DNA from: Ophiura sarsii
Lineage: Eukaryota; Echinodermata; Ophiuroidea; Amphilepidida; Ophiuridae
Length of the DNA: 64,000 nt
Assembly (NCBI GenBank): GCA_035610835.1
Contig: CM069455.1
Span: 50,006,955-50,070,954 of the forward strand
Direction: 5' to 3'
The first letter of the stretch is position 1, and every line of letters starts with the position of its first letter. Positions 22,962 to 33,592 of the stretch are shown in pieces. The translations under genes and the position numbers were made by a program. The notes under the pieces are model-generated. The model was given only the letters and a program-made list of their open reading frames with translations, was not told where the DNA came from and did not search any database.

Positions 22962-23148
22962 TAGGGTAAAGTCGCCAGTTTTCAGTCTGTGCCTATTTTC
23001 GGTCGTCAACATTTTAAAGTAATACCGGGCATAGACTATGCGGCGGTTTTTTAGCCGTCGGTTTATAACGACGAGGTCATTTTCGTTACACGATTTGGGC
23101 AAAGTGACCGAAAATAGGCGCTGACCGAAAAGTGGGGACTTTACCCTA
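22962..23148. mobile_element. Short foldback MITE
   Basis: Ends TAGGGTAAAGTCGCCAGTTT and its near complement GGGGACTTTACCCTA. The arms also share CCTATTTTCGGTC. Length 187 bp, no ORF. Confidence 0.75.
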
Positions 23149-23311
23149 TACTGTCGCAATTGTAACGCAATTGCAAGATCAAGGTCTACACATCAGTTTC
23201 AATTTTTTTCATTTGAAATTTTCAATCGCTACCTTTTTCGTAATTAATGTGGGCGAGATGAGGTTCAAGTCTTCAGATTATGGTTTATATATTGGTTTTT
23301 GGAGTGAAAAA

Positions 23312-23317
23312 AATAAA
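23312..23317 (+). promoter_or_regulatory. Candidate poly(A) signal of gene 1
   Basis: AATAAA, the first consensus hexamer found after the stop at 21698. Only positional evidence. Confidence 0.3.
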
Positions 23318-23404
23318 TCTCAATAGATAAATACAATATTGATTTAGTGTTTTATTTTAGTAATAGTGTTGACCCTAACATTTTCAATGGGATGATATCG
23401 CTTG

Positions 23405-24026
23405 TACACTAAGCAACCAAAAGTCTTGGGCCACTTGGTTATGGTGTCAAAATCATCCCAGATTACATGTGGACTGTAATATTTCACTAGGAGTTGAACA
23501 AATGTGTTGCTCAAATGTGTTGCTGAATCTCTTATTAATAAATTTATGTTTCCTGCAACATCTGCTCATTCCATTCAATGAAATTGAAGAAAATATGTGT
23601 TGAATCCCCATAAGTGAAAATAGCTCATGAATAATTCATCAAGCATTGAGAATTTATCTCTATTAGTCTTTAAAAATGGAATATTTGGGAGGGAATTTTG
23701 AAACTATTATTTTAACACCATGACTTTCACATAATGGAAACCATCCAAATTCCCTATACCGTCTCATTGCACCCACAAGAACTGGGTATACTACAAACTT
23801 ATATTAATTTCATCATTACTTAGTTTTTTAATTAATTAAATATTGCTATAGGTGTTTTCCCTATAAACTAATGTCTCAAAAAAATCTCAATTGTTTCAAC
23901 AAATTTATAAGAGCTATCATATTGCAAATCTAGAATACCAAATGGCTAACCCAGTAGTTCAATGGGTTCCCAGTGTTCAGTAAATTTGTAGCATGCAAGG
24001 TGTCCCGAGACTTTGGTTGCTACAGT
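23405..24026. mobile_element. MITE family 5, copy a
   Basis: Left end TACACTAAGCAACCAAAAGT; right end GACTTTGGTTGCTACAGT is its near complement. Internal phrases (GTGTCAAAATCATCCCA, GAACAAATGTGTTGCTGAAT) recur at 29060-30159. Confidence 0.75.
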
Positions 24027-24642
24027 TCAATCTGTTCCAAATTGGCAACAAATATTAGGCTTAATTTATCAGCGAGCACTTTGGTATCGCTACACGAGTG
24101 AATATGTTGGTGAGAGTGCCACGCGCATGTGCCTGCAGCACTTGTACTTGGTTGTAATGCGCTGACGTCCACTTGCACTAATAAATGAAGGCATGATTAT
24201 TTTGCACGCAGATAAATATATTCCTCAATTCTCCCCAATTTGGAACTGATTTGATAGCGCGCTCCAACCTGAAAATCATGTGCATTTTAGTGATCAAGTG
24301 CAAGTTGTTACTCCTTCACAATGGACGCATTTCAGGACCTCTCCTAAAAATGGTGAAACTGACATCTGTGGTGCGCCACACATAAGCTCGACCTCCAATG
24401 TTCCCAAATTTCTGCGAGTTGTAAAGCATGCGCAGTGAATTGGTCTAAGTGCGCCCTCGGGTGCCCGACTGCCCAGGAGGATGTGATTTAAGGATGTGAT
24501 TTAAGGATGTGATTTAAGGATGTGATTTAAGGAAGCCCTAACATTCGGTACAATTTGACGTTCTCATTCTTATCAACTAATTTATTACTTAGAAACGAGG
24601 CCTGGTTCCTTCTAGCTCGCTGGTTTCTGAAGGTTTTTAGTA
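24027..24642 (+). other. Intergenic spacer with a 13-bp x4 tandem repeat
   Basis: GATGTGATTTAAG is repeated four times at about 24480-24533. No gene recognised. Confidence 0.6.
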
Positions 24643-25003
24643 TTGAAGGTATATTATGTGATCTTTCAAGGGAACGCCCTCGACATTGAAAAAAAAATTG
24701 AAAGTAGATTTTCTGATCGTAAATCGTACATACATTCCAAGTTACAGGGCGATACGATTCTTAATTACTTCAAAATCATTGTTTTGGAGTGAAAATAAAC
24801 TCATGATAACACTACCGTTTATATTTGTACTCTAAATTCACTCTAAAACCTTAATTTGAGGTAATTAGGAATCGTATCGCTCTGTCACTTGGAATGTATG
24901 TACGATTTATGATCAGAAATGTAAATCTGCAAGAAAATCTACTTTCTAAAATAAAAATGAATTGAGGGCGCTCTCTGGAAAAGATCACATAATATGACTT
25001 TAA
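24643..25003. mobile_element. MITE family 2, copy c
   Basis: Begins TTGAAGGTATATTATGTGAT and ends GATCACATAATATGACTTTAA. Inner arms match the copy at 2084-2452. Confidence 0.8.
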
Positions 25004-25223
25004 TAAGCAGGAGTCGTGCCCATTCAAACCATTTCAAACGATGGGATTGATAATACCCAGCACCTAGAGGGGCCCTGCATATGACTGCTGAACTTTGTTC
25101 ACCAAACCTATAAAATAAAAATCCAATTTCATTCATGAGAGTTTACATCACTTTCAAAAATCCCGGGTCAATTCAAAGAATAAACTGAATGGTCTGTAAA
25201 AACACTGATTCTGGCGAGTGACC

Positions 25224-25440
25224 TATCGAGGGCTCGAAGCCACAAGGCCTTGTCTCCATTTTGACCATTTTGAGAACAAGGCTATTGGGGAGATTGAGAC
25301 GAGGCCTTGTGATGATGGCTTTAACTTTGAAAGGGGTTGTGTTATGGAGATAAGGCTGTTACTGGAAAGGGAATTTCTTACTAAAAAGAAAATCTCTTGA
25401 AAAAATGGAGACGAGGCCTTGTGTTTCTGAGCCCTCGATA
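25224..25440. mobile_element. Foldback element with 38-bp arms
   Basis: Ends TATCGAGGGCTCGAAGCCAC and complement. Both arms carry ACAAGGCCTTGTCTCC-type sequence. It abuts the next element at 25441 with no gap. Confidence 0.75.
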
Positions 25441-25935
25441 TAAACTGCTCGCAAAAAGTTAGGAAACTTTTTTTAATCAAATGTATTATTATTTATTACC
25501 CTCTTTGTATATGTTATATATCAATGGAAAGCTGAAGTGTTTAAAATTATACCATATTTGCAATGATTACATGTTGCTGAACTTGGCCACATGAATGAGA
25601 ATGAGGCAAAGTCAAATCAAATATGCCCAAATTACCGTTATCTGTGCTAAACAGTCAATAGGTAATGATCAATAATCAAACCGGTCATACTTGAGAACCA
25701 TGAATAGTTTACACAAATATTTGCACCAGTGAGCACAACACACACAAGTTTAGAAAACCTATTGACTGTTTAGCACAGATAACGGTGATTTTGGCACATT
25801 TGATTTGTGACGCCGCCTCATTCATGTGGCCAAGTCCAGCAACATTGCACATTTTGGTATCATTTTAAAGAACATAATACAAGAGGGTAATAAATAATAA
25901 AAACATACTTGTCTAAACTTTTTGTGATCAGTTTA
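25441..25935. mobile_element. Long palindromic MITE (0.5 kb)
   Basis: Ends TAAACTGCTCGCAAAAAGTT and near complement. The arms stay complementary almost to the centre (CTATTGACTGTTTAGCACAG and its complement near 25640-25790). Confidence 0.82.
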
Positions 25936-26047
25936 GTAGATTCCATTCTGTAAAGTCGATCAATGAATAAGTGCATGGCCTCTATTGTGGTTGACTGCAA
26001 TATAGCACTGATGGTTTCAAAATAATTAGTTTCATGGAATTCCCTGA

Positions 26048-26639
26048 TAAAGTGCTCAACAAAAGAAAGCTGTACACTTTGTTTAGGTCATTTAAAGTAA
26101 CTTTCGACTATTTTTTTACCAAACAGGCTAGATAGACATTTGGATGAATCTTTTGGGCACATTTTGATACCAAACATAACACCCAACAACAAAGATAAAC
26201 CATGATTAGCACCATTTATAGAAAATTAGTCGCTTTTCAAAAGTCACATTTCCAATACAGTACGCGGAAGAAAACACCAATTGTTAACAAGCACATAATG
26301 CCCTTTATGTTCGGAATCAAATATCCCGCTCACTAAGTGTACGCCCAGCGCAAGGTAGTGTACACGGCTGCACTGTGTGATCGATTGCCCGCCGGTCAAT
26401 CCTGGTTAATAACAGTGTCACGCATGGGGTGAACCTCGCACACACACATTTTCCTCCCGTGTAGTAATTGAAAATGTGACTTTTGAAAAGGGACTAATTT
26501 TCTTTAAATGGCGCTAAAATGGTTGCTAGGTGTTATGTTTGGTATCAAAATGTGCCTAAAAGATTCATCTAAATGTCTATCAAAAGTTACTTTAATTGAC
26601 CTAAACAAAGTGTACAACTTTCTTTTGTTGAGCACTTTA
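26048..26639. mobile_element. MITE family 4, copy b
   Basis: TIRs TAAAGTGCTCAACAAAAGAA and complement. The interior matches 20896-21470 over nearly its whole length, including CACATAATGCCCTTTATGTT. Confidence 0.85.
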
Positions 26640-26752
26640 TTTGGTGGCTGCGGGTAGTGGCGGTTAAAATCCTGGGTACAACAAGTTCGCAAGAGATTAT
26701 GGGGTTTCCTTAAATCGCCTCTACCCATAATTTGCATCATGGCTGAAATACA

Positions 26753-26988
26753 CAGTTCAACAAAACTAAGTTCCCCTTTAGATTATGCCAGGGTCTTTGC
26801 TTAAACACCGCATTTTCACATTTTGAAATGTGTGCTCATTCAAGCATTACAACACCTGCGTAGTTATACCCCGTTCTAGTGTTGCTGTGCACACGTACAT
26901 TAATTTGTGCCAACAATCGTTTCGATCAAGTATCTCATTTTTAAAATATCACGCATAATCTAAAGGGGAACTTATTTTTGTTGAACTG
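26753..26988. mobile_element. Foldback element with 36-bp arms
   Basis: Left CAGTTCAACAAAACTAAGTT; right end is complementary (ATTTTTGTTGAACTG). Both arms contain CCCCTTTAGATTATGC. 236 bp. Confidence 0.8.
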
Positions 26989-27002
26989 AGTAGAAGCCAT
27001 TT

Positions 27003-27230
27003 GTGAGCTACACTGGCTCCCTGTTCAGCAATGCAAAATAGCTCCGCTCGCATTCAAGGCATATTGAACAATATGGCACCAGCATATATCACAAAATACA
27101 CTCCCGGAGAACATTACTCTTCCCTCTTCCTCTCAAAATCTTCTTCGCATCCCGGCTACAGGAAACGGAACTTTTGCGATCATGGCACCAAAGATTTGGA
27201 ATAGTTTACCATCGTATCACGGCTGTTTTG
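27003..27230 (+). pseudogene. LINE ORF2 C-terminal remnant (CR1/L2-like)
   Basis: Broken frames read LHWLPVQQCKIAPLAFKAY, then after a stop ATGNGTFAIMAPKIWNSLP. This is the conserved tail after the reverse transcriptase in CR1/L2/Rex-type LINEs. No catalytic motif remains. Confidence 0.65.
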
Positions 27231-28161
27231 TCCACATAATTTGTCCGTTTTATTCTGAGAACACCGTAACTTGCTGGCCCGGTTTTGACTTATTCAAGTA
27301 CCTGAATATACTGGCCATCTTTTGTAGAAATTTCAGAACATTTGTTGGTGCCATTTGTGAGAAATAGAGCTTTGAATATTATTGTTTACTATAATAGCGC
27401 CCTCATCGGCCACATTTCCCATAGAGTTACATGTAAAATGTATGTAAAGTAGAAAATTACGATAATTTAAAAATGGCTCCTACAATTTTCATGACATTTT
27501 CACCGTATACTCGTATTCATTAGCGCTACCTAAATCGGGTCAAACCATAACTAGGCCACTATGTAATCTTTTTATTCCATAATTTTAATTATAAATCGGA
27601 CAGTCAAACAGCCGTGGTATTCGCTCAATGTCATCTCGTGGCTAATTTAAGAAGTGTCTCCAAGTCCGTAGGGAGGATGGGGCAATTGGTCCAGTTAAGC
27701 ATATTTCATGGTATAAAAGCGCGGGTAAATATTAAGTATTTACCAAATTGCTATGATAAAATCACCCATGTGACTGTTTACATAGCATATAATTAATGGT
27801 AAAAAATATTTAAAGTCAATAACCACTTACTGAAAAGTTTACTTGGTGTGGACCACTTACCCCATCATTGGAGCAACTGGTCCAATGGTTACAGAAATCG
27901 GTGAATTACAACAGAAATTATGCACTATTTTTTACAAACATATTATATATATGCCTATTATTTCTATATTATATATTATTTAATGTGTAAAAATGATACA
28001 TGTTTTATACAATTTTCATGGTTAATGTGTAAATAGCAGTAATACAAACAGACTAAGCTTGTATAAAGCAAGTGAAGTTTTCGGCTTCACCTTTTTTGAT
28101 AAAACGATATGAATATAGTAAAATTGTAACGGAGTTGCAAAGTTCAGATAACCCATACATA
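27231..28161 (+). other. Intergenic spacer
   Basis: 0.9 kb of AT-rich DNA with no gene or clear repeat recognised. Confidence 0.5.
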
Positions 28162-28335
28162 TACAGGGCGAGTCAAAATATTCAGGTTATGTTTTTAGAA
28201 AATCAGGAAAAATACTTGTTAAAAATTTGCCAAAAATTTGCATATCAATAAATATTTTTAATTTGTGCAGATTACGGTAACTGGTTTAAAAAAAACGGTA
28301 ACATTGGGACCTGAATATTTTGACTCGCACTGTAT
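28162..28335. mobile_element. Short Tc1/mariner-type MITE
   Basis: Ends TACAGGGCGAGTCAAAATAT and its near complement, in a TA context. About 173 bp. Confidence 0.78.
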
Positions 28336-29059
28336 TATCTTTAATGTGTTATGGTTAATATACACAAATGGCAGCAAATTTGAGATTTTTGCCTAAATTA
28401 GCTCTATGATTAAAGTGCTTAACCGAATCAAAAGGATAATTGCTGAAGTCAGCATGTGACTATTAGGCAGATTTATTTTATTGTCTTAGTCAAACAGTGT
28501 GACTTCGGTCATTTTTGTAACTTCCAACATGGCCAGCCGTAGGGCCGAACGCTTCAGTAAAACCGTCACAACAAATGAAGTTATTGCATCGATAGAAGAA
28601 TCTGCTAAGTTATGAAAAATGACTTGGGCAATTATTTTAATAAGTTGACAAAACTAGATATTTGTTTTTGAAATTTCTCAAAAGTAGTAAATATGACTCG
28701 AGGCAATTATTTTATTAAGCTGACGATATAGAGGTTTTAAAGCATTCTAAAGCAATTTCCCAAGCTAGCAACATGTGCCATTTTCCGATCGTTACAACCA
28801 TGAGCTATGGGTTTAAATCACATTTCGGAAAGTCCCTGAACACGCTACAAAATGGCACCAATCAACTGCAATATGCACTTAGCACATTCAGATGACTGTC
28901 CTGGCTGCATAGATATTCATTACTGTTGCATATATCTATCAATCGTATAAAGTACATCAAACATGATCTAAACTCATCTTCATAAATCGCCCTTACTATC
29001 TGTGAATTTTCAATCAGTCACTGATTAAGGAGGTGGTTTCAAAGACTTGGAGAATATCA
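28336..29059 (+). other. Intergenic spacer
   Basis: No gene recognised. ATGACTTGGGCAATTATTTT and ATGACTCGAGGCAATTATTT at about 28618 and 28692 hint at an old local duplication. Confidence 0.45.
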
Positions 29060-30159
29060 AGGTAACAACCAAAAGTATTAGGACACTTGGTTATTGTGTC
29101 AAAATCATCCCATATATTAAATCTGGACTGTAATCTTTCACTGAGTTGAACAAATGTGTTGCTGAATCTCTTATCATTAATAAATTAATGTTTCCCGCAA
29201 CATTCCATTCCACAAAATTGAAGAAAATATTTGCCTTCTTTGATTACCTTACAAATTTCCCATTGAAAATAGCTCATGAATAATTAATCAAGCTCATAGC
29301 CAATGCAATCCGCATGGTAGACAGTGTGTCAATTTTGACTTCCTTTCAAAATAACCTTCGCAATTGTTTGTCAATGGATTCAATCAAGTGAAACTAATCC
29401 CAAAATTGTCCCTAGTCTTTAATCTTTATCACATGATAATTGATCTCTTTATTCATCTTTAATAATAGAACATTTGGGAGTGAATTTTAGTCATGTTAAC
29501 ACCATGACTTTCACATTATAATGGAAACCATCCAAAATCCCTATAGTTTCTCATTGCACCCATCGCATGATCCGGGCATACTACAAAGTCATATTCGTTT
29601 TATCATTACTTAGTATGATTGCCAAGCTAATTTTACTCTTAAATTAACTAAAAATATCTAAGAGACAATTTTTAAATCACTGATTGTTAAAAAAAAATTC
29701 TCTATAAATGTATCAAAAATATCTCACATTTTTTTAGGCCAAATTAAATTAATTGTTTGTCTCAAAGCTCCTCTCCTGTTGTAAAACTAATGCGGAATGC
29801 GGGGTTTTTTTTAAATATAAAATACTGAAATCCTTGTAAAAGTGAACTTTGGTATTTAAGATGATCTGATCAATGAAAATCTGAAAAATCTGTGAAATGT
29901 TAGATTTTTTTTTTTTTTTGAAAAAAAAAAAGAAGAAAAAAAAAGTTTTTTTCAGATTTTTGTTTTTCTAATGCGCACCAATAAACAAACGCGCGCGGGA
30001 GCTTTGAGACAAACAATTATTTTAATTTGGCCTTATATACAAACGTATAAGAACTTCTTAGCAATTTGTAAACTTAGAATTCCAAAATTCTAACACATTA
30101 GTTCAATGGGTTCTCTCAATTTGCATGCAAGGTGTCAAGACTTTTGGATGCTAGTGTAT
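29060..30159. mobile_element. MITE family 5, copy b, carrying a nested foldback
   Basis: Left AACAACCAAAAGTATTAGGA and right AAGACTTTTGGATGCTAGTG match the ends of 23405-24026. It is longer because of the 0.3-kb element at 29735-30034 inside it. Confidence 0.72.
29735..30034. mobile_element. Foldback nested in MITE family 5 copy b
   Basis: Arms begin TAGGCCAAATTAAATTAATT and continue through GTTTGTCTCAAAGCTCC; the right arm is complementary. The apex has T9/A10 runs that also pair. Confidence 0.78.
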
Positions 30160-30333
30160 ATGTCAAGTTTCAACATAAGTCGTACCATTCAAAAGAAAGC
30201 AGTATGCCCATACCATTACAAAAAACCTTCATTTTGGATCAGTTGCCCCATATTCCCCTAATTGATTAGTATATTGTTTTTGTAAACTATTGTGCAGGCC
30301 CTCTGTATTAAGTTTCTGTATGTGTCTCATATA

Positions 30334-30769
30334 TGTGATGCGATCTGTGAAAACCCGCCACATGGTGGCATTTTTCATATTGATACCATAAGAAAGCTAA
30401 AACTGTGCTGATTACAGAACTGTTTCGATCATTTTTCTACGATCACTACAAAAAAGTTATGAGTGAATGATGATTGTGATGTCACCAAAAGCTACAAAAC
30501 AAGAAATCATGAAAACAGGCCAAAAAAGATACATAATTCAATATAATAACATTATAAGGTTAATATTAAAAGTGACTTAAGTAAGTTTTTCAAGGTGAAA
30601 TTTCATGAAAGATGATGACACAAAGTACTGGAAACTAATTTTCTTTAAAAAAATCTAAAAAAAAGATTTTTTTATTTTTTTTAATTTTATTTTTAATTTT
30701 TCTATTTTACCCATAATCCCTAGTTCACATTTTGCGACATCCGACGGGTTTTCTCAGATCGCATCACAT
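30334..30769. mobile_element. MITE family 6, copy a
   Basis: Ends TGTGATGCGATCTGTGAAAA and complement, with CCCGCCACATGGTGGCATTT at the left. Near-identical copies lie at 35975-36394 and 37132-37531. Confidence 0.85.
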
Positions 30770-32348
30770 ATTTAGAAGCAATCTTCTTGCAATGCAATGC
30801 GATGCAGACAGGCCCCTGCTACTTAGATTCTCAGCGGCTGTGACTCCGATACAACGTGCAAATCTGATAGAAACAATTCTTAACAAAGACGGGACCGGCT
30901 AAATGCCGAGAACAATGTGGAGAAAGCCATTGACTTTCGGCAGCTTAAGAATTACCCTGCATTGTCTTGGTTCCCAATTTGAATACGATTTAATTATACA
31001 TTCAAAATAAACAATCGGGTTCCAAGCCGTTGGCAATAAGTATGTTGAAAACACCGTGTATACCGCCCTCTAAAGGCGCCAGTCCAATCCAGTTAAGGTT
31101 TGTCCGGCAAAAACCTAGACAATCCAAGTGGGGCTACACAGAGCTTGGACAAAGTTTCGTCCGAGCATAGCCTCTCAACAAGCTCTTGCATTGTAGTTTT
31201 CAATTCGCAAGCCAACGCACCCCACACCTATCATTATGACTTGATATCCAATTAAATAGCTATGCAGTACATGCAGTAGTTGTAATGAAATAACATATTC
31301 TATGTGAGGGGTAAATGCAACAAGCACCCACACACACACATGAATGAATACACGTTGAACAACTAGCGTAAACAATAACAATATAGCGTAAATAAAGACT
31401 TGCATAAGTCTAGAGGTTAGCAGACGACAGCTCATTTCGATAGCTTCATATCTCTGTTTCATATACTGATAGTTTTGATTTTATGCATTGAATCATGTGT
31501 GTTAACGTGCAGCACCTGCTGCGAATGAGGTGGTTTTGGGGCTTGTCGCGCTGGGTAAAAATGAGCGTTTTTTGGCGAGTGTTTGAAGTCTTGTCTTGCA
31601 AGTGTGGAACGGTAACAGTGTATACTTAGCATGCTTAGAAGACACGGGCCACGTACTACACTTCCCCGATGGCTTCAGGAAGCACACATTTGCCAGAAGA
31701 CACAGACTCAGGATAAAAACTGTCTTCAATAGACTAATGGTCGTACATATACGTGTTATATTACGTGTCTTCGTGGTGATATTTCATCGCGGGACATCTT
31801 GCATTATTGCATATAGCCTTGTGTTATGAACTGTAAATGCTTACAACTTACTTTACAGTCGTATATAGGCTTGGTTTGCCATTCTTTGATTGCTCTAACC
31901 GTTTTGCCTTGCAAGACATGACTTCAAAAGGTCTGGAAAACACCATCAGTACCTCGAGAATAGAAGAGTAGGCCTATTACATAACCCTTAGGTAAACCCC
32001 AAAGTTATCTGCTCTGTAAAGTTCAAATTCTGCTTTGTAAATTCAACTTGCACCCGGTCTTGTGCCTTCTTCAATTTTCAATTGAGCTAAACACACTTGC
32101 ACCCAGGATAAGCATTTAATTTTGAGTATTTAGACCAAGGCATAACGTGGCATAATATAATAACATCATCAAATCATCAAATTGTATCATCACTGCACCG
32201 CATAGCAGCCTCAGCGTTTATCCCATACTACAAAATACATAATTTATAGGGGCTTTTCGTTTGTTCAGATATCCGGAGAGTTAACTATGAACGCTGCAGA
32301 AAGGTGTATGTTACAAAAAAAACAGCCATATGTTAATGTTATGGTTGG

Positions 32349-32415
32349 ATGAGGAATTGAACCCGGTATTCCTGCGTGGAAGCGCTAGAGCGTGGCCACT
32401 ACGCTACACTAGACT
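32349..32415 (-). repeat. tRNA-derived SINE fragment
   Basis: On the minus strand an A-box-like TAGCGTAGTGG and a B-box GGTTCAATTCC are spaced as in a tRNA promoter, but the stems do not pair as in a functional tRNA. Confidence 0.5.
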
Positions 32416-32947
32416 AACTGTTTTGGCATAGTCGTTGATAAAGATATATTTAGTATGGAGTGATTCAAGCATCACATTTCGTACGCGTTGATGATCCCCA
32501 TACTTATTTCAAAATTAAAACAATGAATCGATTAGCATTTTAATCAATGAAAAATAAAATTGTTCATTAGGAGCTATTAAGACTCCGTGTACAATTACGT
32601 GACTTCGTTTTCGCGCTGATTTCATTATAGACTGATGCAAAGTCTGTTATAACTGTATTGTACCGAACTATTAAAAGAGTAAGACTAATTACCTCTTTTG
32701 GATTACGCACAGAAATAGTCATACACTTTATACACTAAGTTTCAAGCGGGCCACTGCACTGTAGTCTAATTTAACTGGATTGACCTGGCGGTTTTTGAGG
32801 GCGTCCCAGCCCATATCAGTGCGACTTTCAAAAAGAGTGACCCCTCCTTAGTTTAATTCCTCTATGATGCAGAGCGAAATATAAGCAACTACCATTCCAA
32901 ATGGTTTAACTTATATTTGTAATTTATGTATGTGTACTTTTCTCTTT

Positions 32948-33010
32948 GTATAGTGCTTTGAGAACTTGTTGTAAGGCGCTCTTTAAATATTTTGAATTAC
33001 TATTATCATT
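32948..33010 (+). repeat. LINE-type 3' tail
   Basis: GTATAGTGCTTTGAGAACTT, then GTAAGGCGCTCTTTAAATAT and an AT-rich end. This is the usual tail form of CR1/L2-type LINEs in marine animals. Confidence 0.5.
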
Positions 33011-33464
33011 GATGTACAAGTTGCAGGGTTGACAGCCAGAAAAACTCCACTCAAAAACAGCCATTCTGAGACAAATTTGTTTGAACCTTTTGTATTCCAT
33101 TGAGATGAATTTGAATAAGTCTTTTTGATCCTTAGAATCTTTGGGTGACAAGAATTTGTATTTGACCAATATCTGAAAATGACCAAAAAGTGAGATTTGG
33201 TTTTTTGGTCGTCAACGCCCGATGCCAATGGGAATGGGGCCTATAGTCTATTTATCCATCACGAGAGAGTGACGTAACTGCGTATTCTACTGATTGCAGC
33301 ACATAATAGCACGCCTATTCGAGGCCCTGGCGTATACACACAAACGTTGAAAGACGGAAGATACATACTCGTGCGTAAAAGCTGCGCCCGTTTTGTTACG
33401 TCACTGTCCAGAGAAAGCCAAATGGAGTATAGTAGACACTAATGACCATGACGTTACTGTATCA

Positions 33465-33470
33465 TTTATT
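33465..33470 (-). promoter_or_regulatory. Candidate poly(A) signal of gene 2
   Basis: AATAAA on the minus strand, 38 nt past the TGA stop of gene 2. It would give a very short 3' UTR. Confidence 0.4.
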
Positions 33471-33507
33471 GATTGCAACCCATTTTAGTTAGTGGTTTCT
33501 GCGTCCA

Positions 33508-33592
33508 TCATAACTCATCTGCGTCATATCTGATATAGGTTTCATACAATCTTGGGTTTGCGGCACTCATGATGCTGGTGTAAATTGTACGC
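33508..33592 (-). CDS. NAAA: Gene 2 exon 8 of 8 (C-terminus)
   Basis: Acceptor TATTCTTCTAG, then 85 nt encoding RTIYTSIMSAANPRLYETYI and a short acidic end, TGA stop at 33508-33510. IYTSIMS is the last conserved strand of the family. Confidence 0.88.

Larger units (their letters stand above)
21699..23340 (+). other. Probable 3' UTR of gene 1
   Basis: AT-rich and non-coding, containing a MITE at 22962-23148. The first good AATAAA is at 23312-23317, giving a 3' UTR near 1.6 kb. Inferred; no transcript evidence. Confidence 0.35.
30770..33507 (+). other. Intergenic region between the two convergent genes
   Basis: Only a tRNA-like SINE fragment (32349-32415) and a LINE-type 3' tail (32948-33010) are recognised. 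A minus-strand ORF at 31502-31729 begins MKTVFILSLCLLANVC, which resembles a signal peptide, but nothing else supports it as a gene. Confidence 0.45.

Noticed and set aside
31175..31462. Hydrophobic 95-aa ORF on the minus strand
   Set aside because: AT-rich DNA commonly yields hydrophobic frames; no family motif or splice context.
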